DNA of 7,582 nucleotides from Bacteroidales bacterium (GTDB taxonomy: Bacteria; Bacteroidota; Bacteroidia; Bacteroidales; UBA4181). Positions 1-6,330 of the stretch are shown here, piece by piece (positions within the stretch are counted from its first letter, which is position 1; every line of letters begins with the position of its first letter). The notes below the pieces were generated by a model. That model worked only from the letters and a program-made list of their open reading frames with translations, was not told the origin of the DNA and searched no databases. Location: assembly GCA_031259205.1 (NCBI GenBank), contig JAIRLS010000254.1, positions 1 through 7,582 of the forward strand, read 5' to 3'. The translations under genes and the position numbers were made by a program.

Positions 1-134
1 AGAGCCAACTAAAAGTTCTGGGAACACAAACGACTTTTTGTGATCGCATGTTTTATAACTATCTAATTATAAGATACATGTCGACTACGCTATGTGTTTA
101 TTTGCCCTGTTTTCCTCTATTTTGAGGGTAATTT
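1..134. other. AT-rich non-coding stretch
   Basis: I see no gene here. The stretch is AT-rich. It has a small hairpin-capable sequence at 25-42 (CACAAA, six-base loop, TTTGTG), a weak one at 60-76 (TATCT, seven-base loop, AGATA), and the first copy of an 11-base direct repeat (10-20). A 13-base inverted repeat, GGTAA-TTT-TTACC, lies at 127-139 on the edge of the remnant to the right. None has the GC stem plus T-run of a convincing intrinsic terminator, and no TAnnTTTG promoter was found. The stretch lies downstream of the minus-strand cluster, so transcripts from it would end in or beyond this region. Confidence 0.5.
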
Positions 135-159
135 TTACCAAGTTGGGTTAAAAGTTCTG
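10..159. repeat. 11-bp direct repeat TAAAAGTTCTG (10-20 and 149-159)
   Basis: TAAAAGTTCTG occurs exactly at 10-20 and again at 149-159, 139 bases apart in the same orientation. The flanks differ, apart from a CCAAC before the first copy and a GTTGG before the second. The repeats bracket the AT-rich stretch and the stop codon of the neighbouring remnant. They could be short target duplications, ends of a small mobile or repetitive element, or chance in AT-rich sequence. No transposase or longer terminal inverted repeat is visible. Confidence 0.3.
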
Positions 160-545
160 TACCGGACTTGATTTTCATCACCGCCGGTCGCTGCCCGACG
201 CTTTTGTTGCAAAACGTTTCCGAAGAAAAGGTCATCCTGCATATCCATGACCAACAAAAAATTTGTCTCGGCGCATTTTTCTACCAGCTTCTTCGTGCTC
301 CTCCCGTTGCGTAATGCCTCATTCCCGGGTTCTTCCGGTTGTCCGAAATATTTCGGAATATTATTCGGCATTGCAGGAATGGCGACGGTGGTGACCGTAC
401 CGCCGGAGATAGTGATATTGCCGCCGATGCCCGCGCCATCACTGTGCCTTTGGCCGTGACCGTACCTGATTCCGCGTGCAGGGCAATGGTGTGATGGCAT
501 TTTTCCGGTTGCTTTGTTCCTTGCGGTAACGACGGACACGTTCCG
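135..545 (-). pseudogene. Frameshifted remnant of a repeat-containing surface protein
   Basis: Read on the minus strand, one frame gives IALHAESGTVTAKGT and a second frame continues with SDGAGIGGNITISGGTVTT. Together they form the kind of repeat known from large secreted or surface proteins of gut Bacteroidales and Firmicutes (GAGIGG, NITISGGTVTA). The DNA repeat GTGACCGTACC (GGTACGGTCAC on the coding strand, encoding Gly-Thr-Val-Thr) occurs at 391-401 and 456-466. The copies are 65 bases apart, where an intact 22-residue unit would need 66, so one base appears lost near 440. The second frame then runs open to a stop at 135-137, but its last 80 or so residues have no motif I recognise. No start codon, signal peptide or sorting domain is evident, and the upstream part is cut off next to the stop of the radical SAM gene. 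I therefore read this as a decayed fragment. A short real gene from 539 is possible but less likely, because the repeat spans two frames. Confidence 0.5.
342..357. repeat. 16-bp perfect palindrome TCCGAAATATTTCGGA
   Basis: TCCGAAATATTTCGGA is its own reverse complement over 16 bases with no loop. It lies inside the degenerate surface-protein remnant, where on the minus strand it reads through codons for Pro-Lys-Tyr-Phe-Gly. It could be a protein-binding site, but nothing nearby needs an operator there, so chance within former coding sequence is equally plausible. Confidence 0.3.
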
Positions 546-1475
546 TCATTGGCCGTATTTTTTCCCTTGCCGGCTGTCTGTTTCTTCCATCTTTTTTTCG
601 AGCATTCGCCACAGTTCCGTATTGCGGATTTTTCCCCATCCGGGGCTTGTCAGGTAGCGTGGCGGCATTTCGTTAGCAAACCGTTCCACGATAATGTCCG
701 GTCGAAGCAGTTCGAGGAACGACACAATGAAATCAATATATTCCTCGCAGCTAAAAAAATGAAATTCCTCCGGATGTTCGGCATAGCGGCGGGCAAATGC
801 AGTTCCGACGGGGATTTGCAGTTGGTGCATTTTCAGCGAATGAAGGGGTAACCGGTTGATAACGGACGCTTCTGTCAGCATCATTTCGCGCGTTTCGCCG
901 GGCAGTCCGAATATCAGATGAGCGCCGGTGAGAATACCGCGTTTAGCTGTCCGTTCGATGGCGTCCACGCTTTGTTCAAAGGTATGTCCGCGGTTGATGC
1001 GTTGCAGTGTTGGGTTGTAGCAACTTTCGACGCCATATTCGATTGCTACGAGGCAATTCAATCCGGACAGATAGTCGAGCACGTCGTTGTCGGCACAGTC
1101 AGGACGGGTAGCGATTACGAGGCCGGTCACTTCCGGCACGGCGAGCGCTTCCCTGTAGGCGGCTGCAAGACGCTCCAGCGGGGCGTATGTGTTGGAATAG
1201 GCTTGGAAATAGGCCAGATATTGCTTGGCTTTTCGATAGCGAACACGGTGAAATTCGATGCCTTCCTGCAATTGACGGGTGATGCTTTTCGAGGGTGTGC
1301 AGTAGGACGGATTGAAAGCGTCGTTGTTGCAGTAGGCGCAACCTCCATAACCGGCTTTGCCGTCGCGGTTGGGACAGGTAAACCCTGCATCAACGGTCAG
1401 TTTCTGCACCCTTTCGCCGTATTGTCGCCTAAAAAAATCGGAATAAGAATTGTAACGTTTCTGTTTTCCCGCCAT
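546..1475 (-). CDS. TIGR01212 / YhcC-type radical SAM protein
   Basis: This 309-residue cytosolic protein belongs to the TIGR01212 (YhcC-like) branch of radical SAM enzymes, whose reaction is not established to my knowledge. The cluster-binding cysteines are Cys34, Cys46 and Cys49 (C-x11-C-x2-C, within CPNRDGKAGYGGCAYC), the spacing typical of this family. Other family signatures are ATRPDC (122-127), EYGVES (146-151), INRGHT (160-165) and the LPGET loop (191-195), all in the expected order for a radical SAM barrel. The length is close to the family norm of about 300. The last 20 or so residues are charged and unremarkable. The start ATG directly abuts the stop of the upstream protease gene (TGAATG), which supports this start and suggests translational coupling, as no good Shine-Dalgarno sequence is visible. 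It would be the last gene of the minus-strand cluster. A link between this enzyme and the secreted protease is not obvious, so co-transcription may be incidental. Confidence 0.93.
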   Translation of the reverse strand: MAGKQKRYNSYSDFFRRQYGERVQKLTVDAGFTCPNRDGKAGYGGCAYCNNDAFNPSYCTPSKSITRQLQEGIEFHRVRYRKAKQYLAYFQAYSNTYAPLERLAAAYREALAVPEVTGLVIATRPDCADNDVLDYLSGLNCLVAIEYGVESCYNPTLQRINRGHTFEQSVDAIERTAKRGILTGAHLIFGLPGETREMMLTEASVINRLPLHSLKMHQLQIPVGTAFARRYAEHPEEFHFFSCEEYIDFIVSFLELLRPDIIVERFANEMPPRYLTSPGWGKIRNTELWRMLEKKMEETDSRQGKKYGQ

Positions 1476-3635
1476 TCATTTGACTTTAAGAAATTTTCCG
1501 CTATAAGACTGGTTTCTGTCCGTTACTCTGAGAATATACATTCCGGAAGATAAATTCCTGATGTTGATTTCCAGTTGCAGGTAGAGGTTATTATCGGGCA
1601 TCACATAGTGTTTTTGCACCTCGTCCACATACATCAGCCTTCCGGAAACATCAAAACATTCTACGACTACGTTTCCCGTCGGATTTTCGATGTAGGCGAA
1701 AAGCAAGTCGCTGTTCGGCTGAAAAATTACTTTCAGTTCGTTGTAACGTAAGCTGGAATTAAATTCTTCCTGTTTTTTTCCGAATTTCCCGATGGCTTTC
1801 ACCGCCAGAGATGCATAAGTGGGAGGGGTATCTTCGTTCAAAGCCTTCCATGTGTATCCATCCCGCACATACAGGGATGAAATACCTTCGTAAGGTCGCC
1901 GTACGGACTGGCAAAGGGAAAAAGTATCCACCCTGTCGTAATAAATCTCGAATCCGATGAAATAGTCTTCTGTCAGCGTCAGGACATTATCGAAGTAGAT
2001 CCGGAACGGGAAATTGCGATATTCTTTTGTCAGGAAAAAATCTTTGCCCCATTGTTCAATGGAAGGGTAATCGGCGCCTGTCCAAACGGAAAAACGCACC
2101 CTCGATCCTTGCGAATATATTTGTGCGATGTCTGCTTCGATGCCTATGATGGTGGCCACGGTATCGTTATGAATTTTTTCTGCGAAAGTGTTCCATTCTT
2201 TATCGTTGTGGCCGGTGATGACGCCCCACCGGTCGGTGGCGACAGTGGTTTTTCCTTCGTTGTCGCCGATATTGCTCATGGTGTTGAGCGGCCCTTCGTA
2301 ATTTGTCAGCGGATCGTAGCCATAGAGGGAATTGACGCCGGTTTTTTCGGGATCGAGCCATTTTTTCAGGCTGGTGCTGTCCGCAGGGTAGCTGTTCCAT
2401 TGCCGGCTGATTTTCGAATATTGGTCGTTGACGGGATTTCCGCATTTGGCCTTGCCGCCGGTCAGCGTTCCCACGGCATAATGCGCTTCGTTGAAGACGG
2501 GGCTTCCGGACGAACCTTCTTCCGTCACTCCTTCATCCCATTTCGTCACTGTCAGATGTGCGTTGTTGTCGCATTTCAGTATGCCGTCGTCGAAAGTACC
2601 GGAAGTGAGCGGATCAGTATCGACGGAGATTTTTTTGACGTCCCCTTTTGGGTGATGGATGCCTGTTCCCGATAAGGGGTCTTGCGAGGTCAGCGTCCAG
2701 CCGGCATAGTAGGGGCGGTATCTGGTGGGAATGTCGGTGGACAGTTCAACCAGCGCGAAGTCGAGTTCTTTTTTGTAGGCGATCAGTTGCGAACCGGAAA
2801 TGGTTTTGGATTTGTCGGGGGCGATGTCGCTTCCGCAGGATATTTTTTCGTATTCGAAGGTAAAAACGCTTTTTGCCGCCATGTCTTCATCGCTGATACA
2901 ATGTCCGGCGGTGAGGATGTAGGGTTTTTTCGTTTTTCCGGTCTGGTTGACCAGTACGCCGGAGCAGGACAGGCCTTTGCCGTCTTTCCCTTTCGTTTGC
3001 AGATACACGACGGCGCGTTTTTCCAGTTGCCAACGGTTGCCGCTTCTGCAATTAATATCGACATTACAGCGGTCTGCGCTCATTCGTACGCGATCGGGTT
3101 GCGGATTCCTGAATCCGTAGCCTATGTTGGAGACGGTAAAGGGATATGCGTCTTTCCTTTCCGGGATGTTCCATTCGATAACAATTCCGCTTCCTTTGAG
3201 GGCGGCTACGGGCAGAATTTCATTGGGGCGGTTGTCTCGTTGGGTAAATGAGTAGCGGGAGGTTTGAAGTTCGTTGTACACATGCAGTGACTCGTTGTCG
3301 CCCAGCCGAAAGTTTTTCAGCAGTAAATCCAGACACAGCGCGTTTTCCGTCCGGACTGCTGTTCGCCAGACGTAGCCTGTGCCCGGAATGGTATCCCACT
3401 GTCCGCTTGTGGACGGAGTGATGTCTGTTTCTACTCCGGCTGCAAAAACCCATGTTTTGAGTTGTGTATTTTCTTCGGCAAGTATTTTTTCGATGTCTTC
3501 AACCGGTTCTGCCAGATAGACAAAGGACGAAAGCGGAGAAACCGGATAACGGACGCTCCACGGGTCTGTTGTTTGGGCGATGACCGTTTGCCAGCCCATG
3601 AACAGCAATAAATATGGAAATCCGTGGTTTCTCAT
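1476..3635 (-). CDS. Secreted lysyl-endopeptidase-like serine protease with T9SS sorting domain
   Basis: This 719-residue exported protease has the following order. A signal peptide occupies about 1-20 (hydrophobic LLLFM core, cleavage near VIA|Q). A probable propeptide reaches to about 188. A trypsin-fold domain of the Achromobacter lysyl endopeptidase type covers about 189-440. A beta-rich domain follows (about 450-615), then a type A T9SS C-terminal sorting domain (about 633-719, ending in GMYILRV...GKFLKVK). The catalytic triad is His245 (LTAGHC), Asp292 (ELDFALVEL) and Ser376 (GSSGSP). Cys190, 196, 224, 246, 267, 355 and 398 include the CNVDINC opening typical of this subfamily. Asp404 in the DQY motif after Cys398 sits where Achromobacter protease I, as I remember it, has the lysine-selecting Asp225, so cleavage after Lys is likely but inferred. 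The His210 position there appears to be Thr392 here. The T9SS domain implies passage through the outer membrane and attachment or release at the surface. The gene starts 49 bases after the pseudokinase gene with no clear promoter between, so they are probably co-transcribed. Confidence 0.93.
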   Translation of the reverse strand: MRNHGFPYLLLFMGWQTVIAQTTDPWSVRYPVSPLSSFVYLAEPVEDIEKILAEENTQLKTWVFAAGVETDITPSTSGQWDTIPGTGYVWRTAVRTENALCLDLLLKNFRLGDNESLHVYNELQTSRYSFTQRDNRPNEILPVAALKGSGIVIEWNIPERKDAYPFTVSNIGYGFRNPQPDRVRMSADRCNVDINCRSGNRWQLEKRAVVYLQTKGKDGKGLSCSGVLVNQTGKTKKPYILTAGHCISDEDMAAKSVFTFEYEKISCGSDIAPDKSKTISGSQLIAYKKELDFALVELSTDIPTRYRPYYAGWTLTSQDPLSGTGIHHPKGDVKKISVDTDPLTSGTFDDGILKCDNNAHLTVTKWDEGVTEEGSSGSPVFNEAHYAVGTLTGGKAKCGNPVNDQYSKISRQWNSYPADSTSLKKWLDPEKTGVNSLYGYDPLTNYEGPLNTMSNIGDNEGKTTVATDRWGVITGHNDKEWNTFAEKIHNDTVATIIGIEADIAQIYSQGSRVRFSVWTGADYPSIEQWGKDFFLTKEYRNFPFRIYFDNVLTLTEDYFIGFEIYYDRVDTFSLCQSVRRPYEGISSLYVRDGYTWKALNEDTPPTYASLAVKAIGKFGKKQEEFNSSLRYNELKVIFQPNSDLLFAYIENPTGNVVVECFDVSGRLMYVDEVQKHYVMPDNNLYLQLEINIRNLSSGMYILRVTDRNQSYSGKFLKVK

Positions 3636-3684
3636 TTTCGAACTCTTCGGTATTAATCGACGGCATTACAGGTTGTAAACATGA

Positions 3685-5427
3685 TTATTTACTTATTCCC
3701 GAATGGAGCAATGCTTTCATTTTGCCTACCAGCACTTCTACCTGAAACGGTTTGCTGATGTATTCATTCATTCCGGAAGCCAGGCAGTGTTCGCGGTCGC
3801 CCGCAAGAGCGTTGGCGGTAATGGCAATGATGGGGATAGAAGGACGGTTGTTTTCCGTTTCTATTTCCCTGATTTTTTTGGTTGCCTGCAAACCGTCCAT
3901 GATGGGCATTTGAATATCCATCAGCACAATGTCGTATTTTGCCGGCGACAGGTATTTATCTACCGCTTCCTGCCCGTTATTGGCGATATCAATGTTTTTT
4001 ACCAATTTCTGGATACTCAGTATTACGATTTTCTGGTTGATCAGATTGTCTTCCACCAGCAGGATATTGGCTTCTTTCAGGTCGACGGACGGAGCGGATG
4101 CTATCGTTGCGGCAGGCGTTACCGGCACACCGACGTCCGGGACGGGAATGACGCCGGACGGGTTTAATGCCGGATCTGTCTCTGCCGGCTTCGGTTCTTT
4201 TTCCCTGGCTTTTTCAAAATTAAGTTTAAATGAATAGGTCGTATAGAGGTCGTTGTGTTCTTCGGTAAACTTTCCCCCCATTGTTTTCACCAAACCGGTG
4301 GAGATGGAGTAGTTTAGCGAATTTTCGGTCGACAGGGTCAAGCGGTCGCTGACTCTTACCATGAAGGTGATTTCTATGATGCGATCTGTTTCATGTTCAA
4401 TTATATACGACAGGATAATGTTGATTTTTCCCGTCGTTTTGTTGGTAATGATGGCGTCGATCAGGGTCAGGAATACTTGTTTGATGCGGATGGTATCGCC
4501 TTGAAGTTCCCCGAAAATTTCTTCCAGATTGGGTTTCAGGGCGATGTTGTACTCTTCGCTCTGCCCGACAAACAGTTGAACGGTATTTTTTAGCAAATCC
4601 TTCAATTTGAAGGCGGTATGGGTCGTTTTGATGTCTACTTTTTTGGACGTAACGTGGGTGGATATCAGGTCCATGACGTCCACCAGATTATTGGCAGAGG
4701 CAAGAACGGTTTCCATCCAGTCTTTCTGGCGTTCGTTGAGTTCCGTTTCGTTGAGCATGTTGCCCACCACCACAATGTCATTTAAAGGCGTACGGATTTG
4801 ATAGGACAGTTGTGAAATGTAATCGTTTTTTATTTGCGCCTCTTTCTGAAAATCGGAGATTTTATTGTCCTTTTCCTGTGCGGCCTCCTCTTCCAATAGT
4901 TTTACGGTAGAAATCCACAATAAAATACCGGCCCCTATCAATAAACCGAACAATATTGAGACCGTGTTGGGCAGGGTAAAAATGCCGTCCGTGTAAAAAA
5001 TCCGGCAGGCAACCAGATAGGCTGCGGTAAAGAGCAGTGAGGCAACAGCGCCTCTGAGGGGAACGAGGAACGCAACAGCAAGAAGAGGGAACATTACGCT
5101 CAGTACTAACGTATTGAAAAAACCAATTTTGACTGTTACCAGACATATAATCATTGTTCCGTAAACGAAAAGATATAACGGGAACAGATAAACGGGATAA
5201 AACCGTTTGAGCCGCGCAAAAAGATAGATGAGCATGGAAACCAAGGCATACCCGTACAGTATCCATGCAACGGCGCTGTTGTCCCGCAGGCAGCAACTGC
5301 CGAAAACAATCAGTGCAGCGCTCATGGCAATCAACAGGATGCTCATGAATATATCGCGTGACCGCTGCATCCACGTTTGATTGACTCCTTTTCCTATCTC
5401 AAAAGATTTTATTAAACCTTTACACAT
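3685..5427 (-). CDS. Membrane-bound hybrid histidine pseudokinase with intact receiver domain
   Basis: This 580-residue inner-membrane protein has the architecture of a hybrid sensor kinase. About six membrane segments lie in 25-173 (near 25-47, 52-72, 77-98, 104-122, 125-142 and 154-173) with no large periplasmic domain. A short coiled coil follows (174-200), then a dimerisation-like region (200-265), a degenerate ATPase-like region (about 270-403), a Pro/Ala-rich linker (405-452) and a receiver domain (452-565). The H-box reads SYQIRTPLNDI, so the phospho-accepting His is Tyr209 (codon 4801-4803, TAT). In the ATPase-like region QVFLTLIDAI replaces the usual N-box, D-R-L-T-L (361-365) replaces the DxGxG motif, and the F and G2 boxes are missing. 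Autophosphorylation is therefore unlikely. The receiver is complete: Glu459/Asp460, phospho-accepting Asp504 (LMDIQMP), Thr537 and Lys559 (SKPF). There is no DNA-binding output domain. The start at 5427 has GAGAGG three bases upstream; starts at Met20 or Met28 would still keep all membrane segments. It is the first gene of the minus-strand cluster, ahead of a secreted protease. The family is clear; its signalling partner is unknown. Confidence 0.92.
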   Translation of the reverse strand: MCKGLIKSFEIGKGVNQTWMQRSRDIFMSILLIAMSAALIVFGSCCLRDNSAVAWILYGYALVSMLIYLFARLKRFYPVYLFPLYLFVYGTMIICLVTVKIGFFNTLVLSVMFPLLAVAFLVPLRGAVASLLFTAAYLVACRIFYTDGIFTLPNTVSILFGLLIGAGILLWISTVKLLEEEAAQEKDNKISDFQKEAQIKNDYISQLSYQIRTPLNDIVVVGNMLNETELNERQKDWMETVLASANNLVDVMDLISTHVTSKKVDIKTTHTAFKLKDLLKNTVQLFVGQSEEYNIALKPNLEEIFGELQGDTIRIKQVFLTLIDAIITNKTTGKINIILSYIIEHETDRIIEITFMVRVSDRLTLSTENSLNYSISTGLVKTMGGKFTEEHNDLYTTYSFKLNFEKAREKEPKPAETDPALNPSGVIPVPDVGVPVTPAATIASAPSVDLKEANILLVEDNLINQKIVILSIQKLVKNIDIANNGQEAVDKYLSPAKYDIVLMDIQMPIMDGLQATKKIREIETENNRPSIPIIAITANALAGDREHCLASGMNEYISKPFQVEVLVGKMKALLHSGISK

Positions 5428-5502
5428 AAACCTCTCTATCTTATTACCTTACGATTTGCATTTCCGGATAGAACCGGCTAAAAAAACAATTATAATCAGC
5501 AA

Positions 5503-5534
5503 CAAGTATAATATATTTTTTTTAAAAAACGAAA
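5503..5534 (-). promoter_or_regulatory. Candidate Bacteroidetes promoter for the pseudokinase cluster
   Basis: On the minus strand TATACTTG (5510-5503) is one base from the Bacteroidetes -7 consensus TAnnTTTG. TTTC (5534-5531), one base from the -33 TTTG, lies 20 bases upstream of it. The spacing is right but each box has a mismatch, so this is a weaker or regulated candidate. It would give a leader of roughly 70 bases before the ATG at 5427. Its -33 box is separated from that of the rightward promoter by only three bases. Confidence 0.45.
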
Positions 5535-5537
5535 CTA

Positions 5538-5570
5538 TTTGGTTAAATTTTGGAAAATTCTTATATTTGT
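5538..5570 (+). promoter_or_regulatory. Bacteroidetes -33/-7 promoter for the exported-protein genes
   Basis: TTTG at 5538-5541, a 20-base spacer, and TATATTTGT at 5562-5570 match the Bacteroidetes primary sigma factor consensus (TTTG, 19-21 bases, TAnnTTTGY) in full. Transcription should begin a few bases after 5570, giving a leader of about 20 bases before the ATG at 5596. Because the -33 box overlaps an in-frame upstream ATG at 5539, that ATG cannot be the translation start for this transcript. Confidence 0.75.
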
Positions 5571-5583
5571 ACGTTTTTTTTTC

Positions 5584-5590
5584 AGGAAAG
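5584..5590 (+). promoter_or_regulatory. Ribosome binding site that fixes the 5596 start
   Basis: AGGAAAG lies five bases before the ATG at 5596, a normal Shine-Dalgarno position. The in-frame ATG at 5539 has no such site and lies inside the promoter, so this site supports the shorter protein that begins directly with a signal peptide. Confidence 0.6.
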
Positions 5591-5595
5591 TTTCA

Positions 5596-6324
5596 ATGAA
5601 AGAAAAAATTTCATTCATGTTGTGTTTGGGGCTGCTACAGGCTCATTTGCTGGCATTCCAAAATGATTCGACAACGAACAGGATCCGGTATACGCCTGAT
5701 TTTAAGTTCGGTGATGGCGTATATCTGAATTTTGAACAGGTAAAAAACAACAAACCCATACCTAAGTCACGTATCTTGACCTCTGTAGATTATAACAGTA
5801 ATACCTTTTTCGATCAGATCACCGAAGGATCGAGTTTTACCTATTTCGATGATTTGGGCAACAGTCAGGAGGTGGCCGTAAAGAATATTTGGGGATACTG
5901 CAAGAATGGTATTCTGTACATCGCTATCGGCGGCGCTTTCAACCGGATCACCATCGTGGGGAACATCTGCCATTTTGTAGCCAGTATCACCGGATACAGC
6001 GGCTACAACAGTTACAGCCCTTACGGGTATGGCTATCCCTACGGTTACGGCTATCCCTCCAGCTATTATTCTCCTTACAGCTACGGTTCTCCGTATGGCT
6101 ACGGTTCCCCCAACTACCGAACTACCGAACTTCGGCAATTCCTGCTCGACTTTAATACCGGAAAAGTACTGGAATACGACAATAAAAATGTGGAAATGCT
6201 GCTGATGAACGATCCCGAACTGCATGATGAATATGCAAGCCTCCGGAATAAAAAAAAACAACAGTTGCGTTTTATGTATATCAGAAAATACAACGAAAAA
6301 CATCCCCTGTATATTCCTAAATAA
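5596..6324 (+). CDS. Exported protein of unknown function with a Gly/Tyr-rich tract
   Basis: I do not recognise a named function. The start at 5596 gives 242 residues beginning MKEKISFMLCLGLLQAHLLA, a signal peptide with a Lys-rich n-region and cleavage near residue 20. An in-frame ATG at 5539 is rejected because it lies in the promoter. The segment FKFGDGVYLNFEQVKNNKP (36-54) and the charged C-terminal part (about 178-242, ending in HPLYIPK) resemble, from memory, a conserved Bacteroidetes family of exported proteins without a known role. Between them, residues 133-174 form a low-complexity tract of Tyr, Gly, Ser and Pro (16 Tyr in 42 residues). No membrane anchor, lipobox or T9SS domain is present, so a periplasmic or outer-membrane-associated location is inferred. 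The next gene starts six bases after its stop, so the two should form one operon from the promoter at 5538-5570. The protein is sure to be real; its role is open. Confidence 0.85.
   Translation: MKEKISFMLCLGLLQAHLLAFQNDSTTNRIRYTPDFKFGDGVYLNFEQVKNNKPIPKSRILTSVDYNSNTFFDQITEGSSFTYFDDLGNSQEVAVKNIWGYCKNGILYIAIGGAFNRITIVGNICHFVASITGYSGYNSYSPYGYGYPYGYGYPSSYYSPYSYGSPYGYGSPNYRTTELRQFLLDFNTGKVLEYDNKNVEMLLMNDPELHDEYASLRNKKKQQLRFMYIRKYNEKHPLYIPK
5992..6117 (+). repeat. Imperfect tandem codon repeats encoding a Gly-Tyr-Pro-Ser tract
   Basis: Short imperfect units such as TACGGTTACGGCTATCCC recur through this stretch, encoding PYGYGYP and YGSP-type units (residues 133-174 of the exported protein). Sixteen of 42 residues are Tyr and nine are Gly. 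Such tracts can vary in length by slippage and tend to be flexible, adhesive or self-associating; those properties are general expectations, not shown here. Confidence 0.8.
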
Positions 6325-6330
6325 TGTCGT

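Noticed and set aside
25..42. Hairpin CACAAA / TTTGTG as a terminator
   Set aside because: The stem is only six weak pairs and has no T-run after it on either strand.
918..1553. Long open frame of about 211 codons on the plus strand
   Set aside because: It lies antisense to the radical SAM gene, whose family motifs are unambiguous; its product has no recognisable domain and crosses the protease-radical SAM junction.
2052..2675. Open frame of about 207 codons on the plus strand
   Set aside because: It is antisense to the catalytic and beta-rich parts of the protease, has no ribosome binding site or motif, and arises from the codon pattern of the real gene.
4862..5374. Open frame of about 170 codons on the minus strand
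   Set aside because: It overlaps the membrane-spanning part of the pseudokinase in another frame and is rich in Cys, Arg and Ser, typical of an off-frame reading.
5539..5595. Upstream in-frame ATG that would extend the exported protein by 19 residues
   Set aside because: It falls inside the -33 box of a consensus promoter and would bury the signal peptide; the ATG at 5596 has AGGAAAG at the right distance.
5767..6303. Open frame of about 178 codons on the minus strand
   Set aside because: It is antisense to the Gly/Tyr-rich exported protein; its length comes from the repetitive tract having no stop codons on the other strand.
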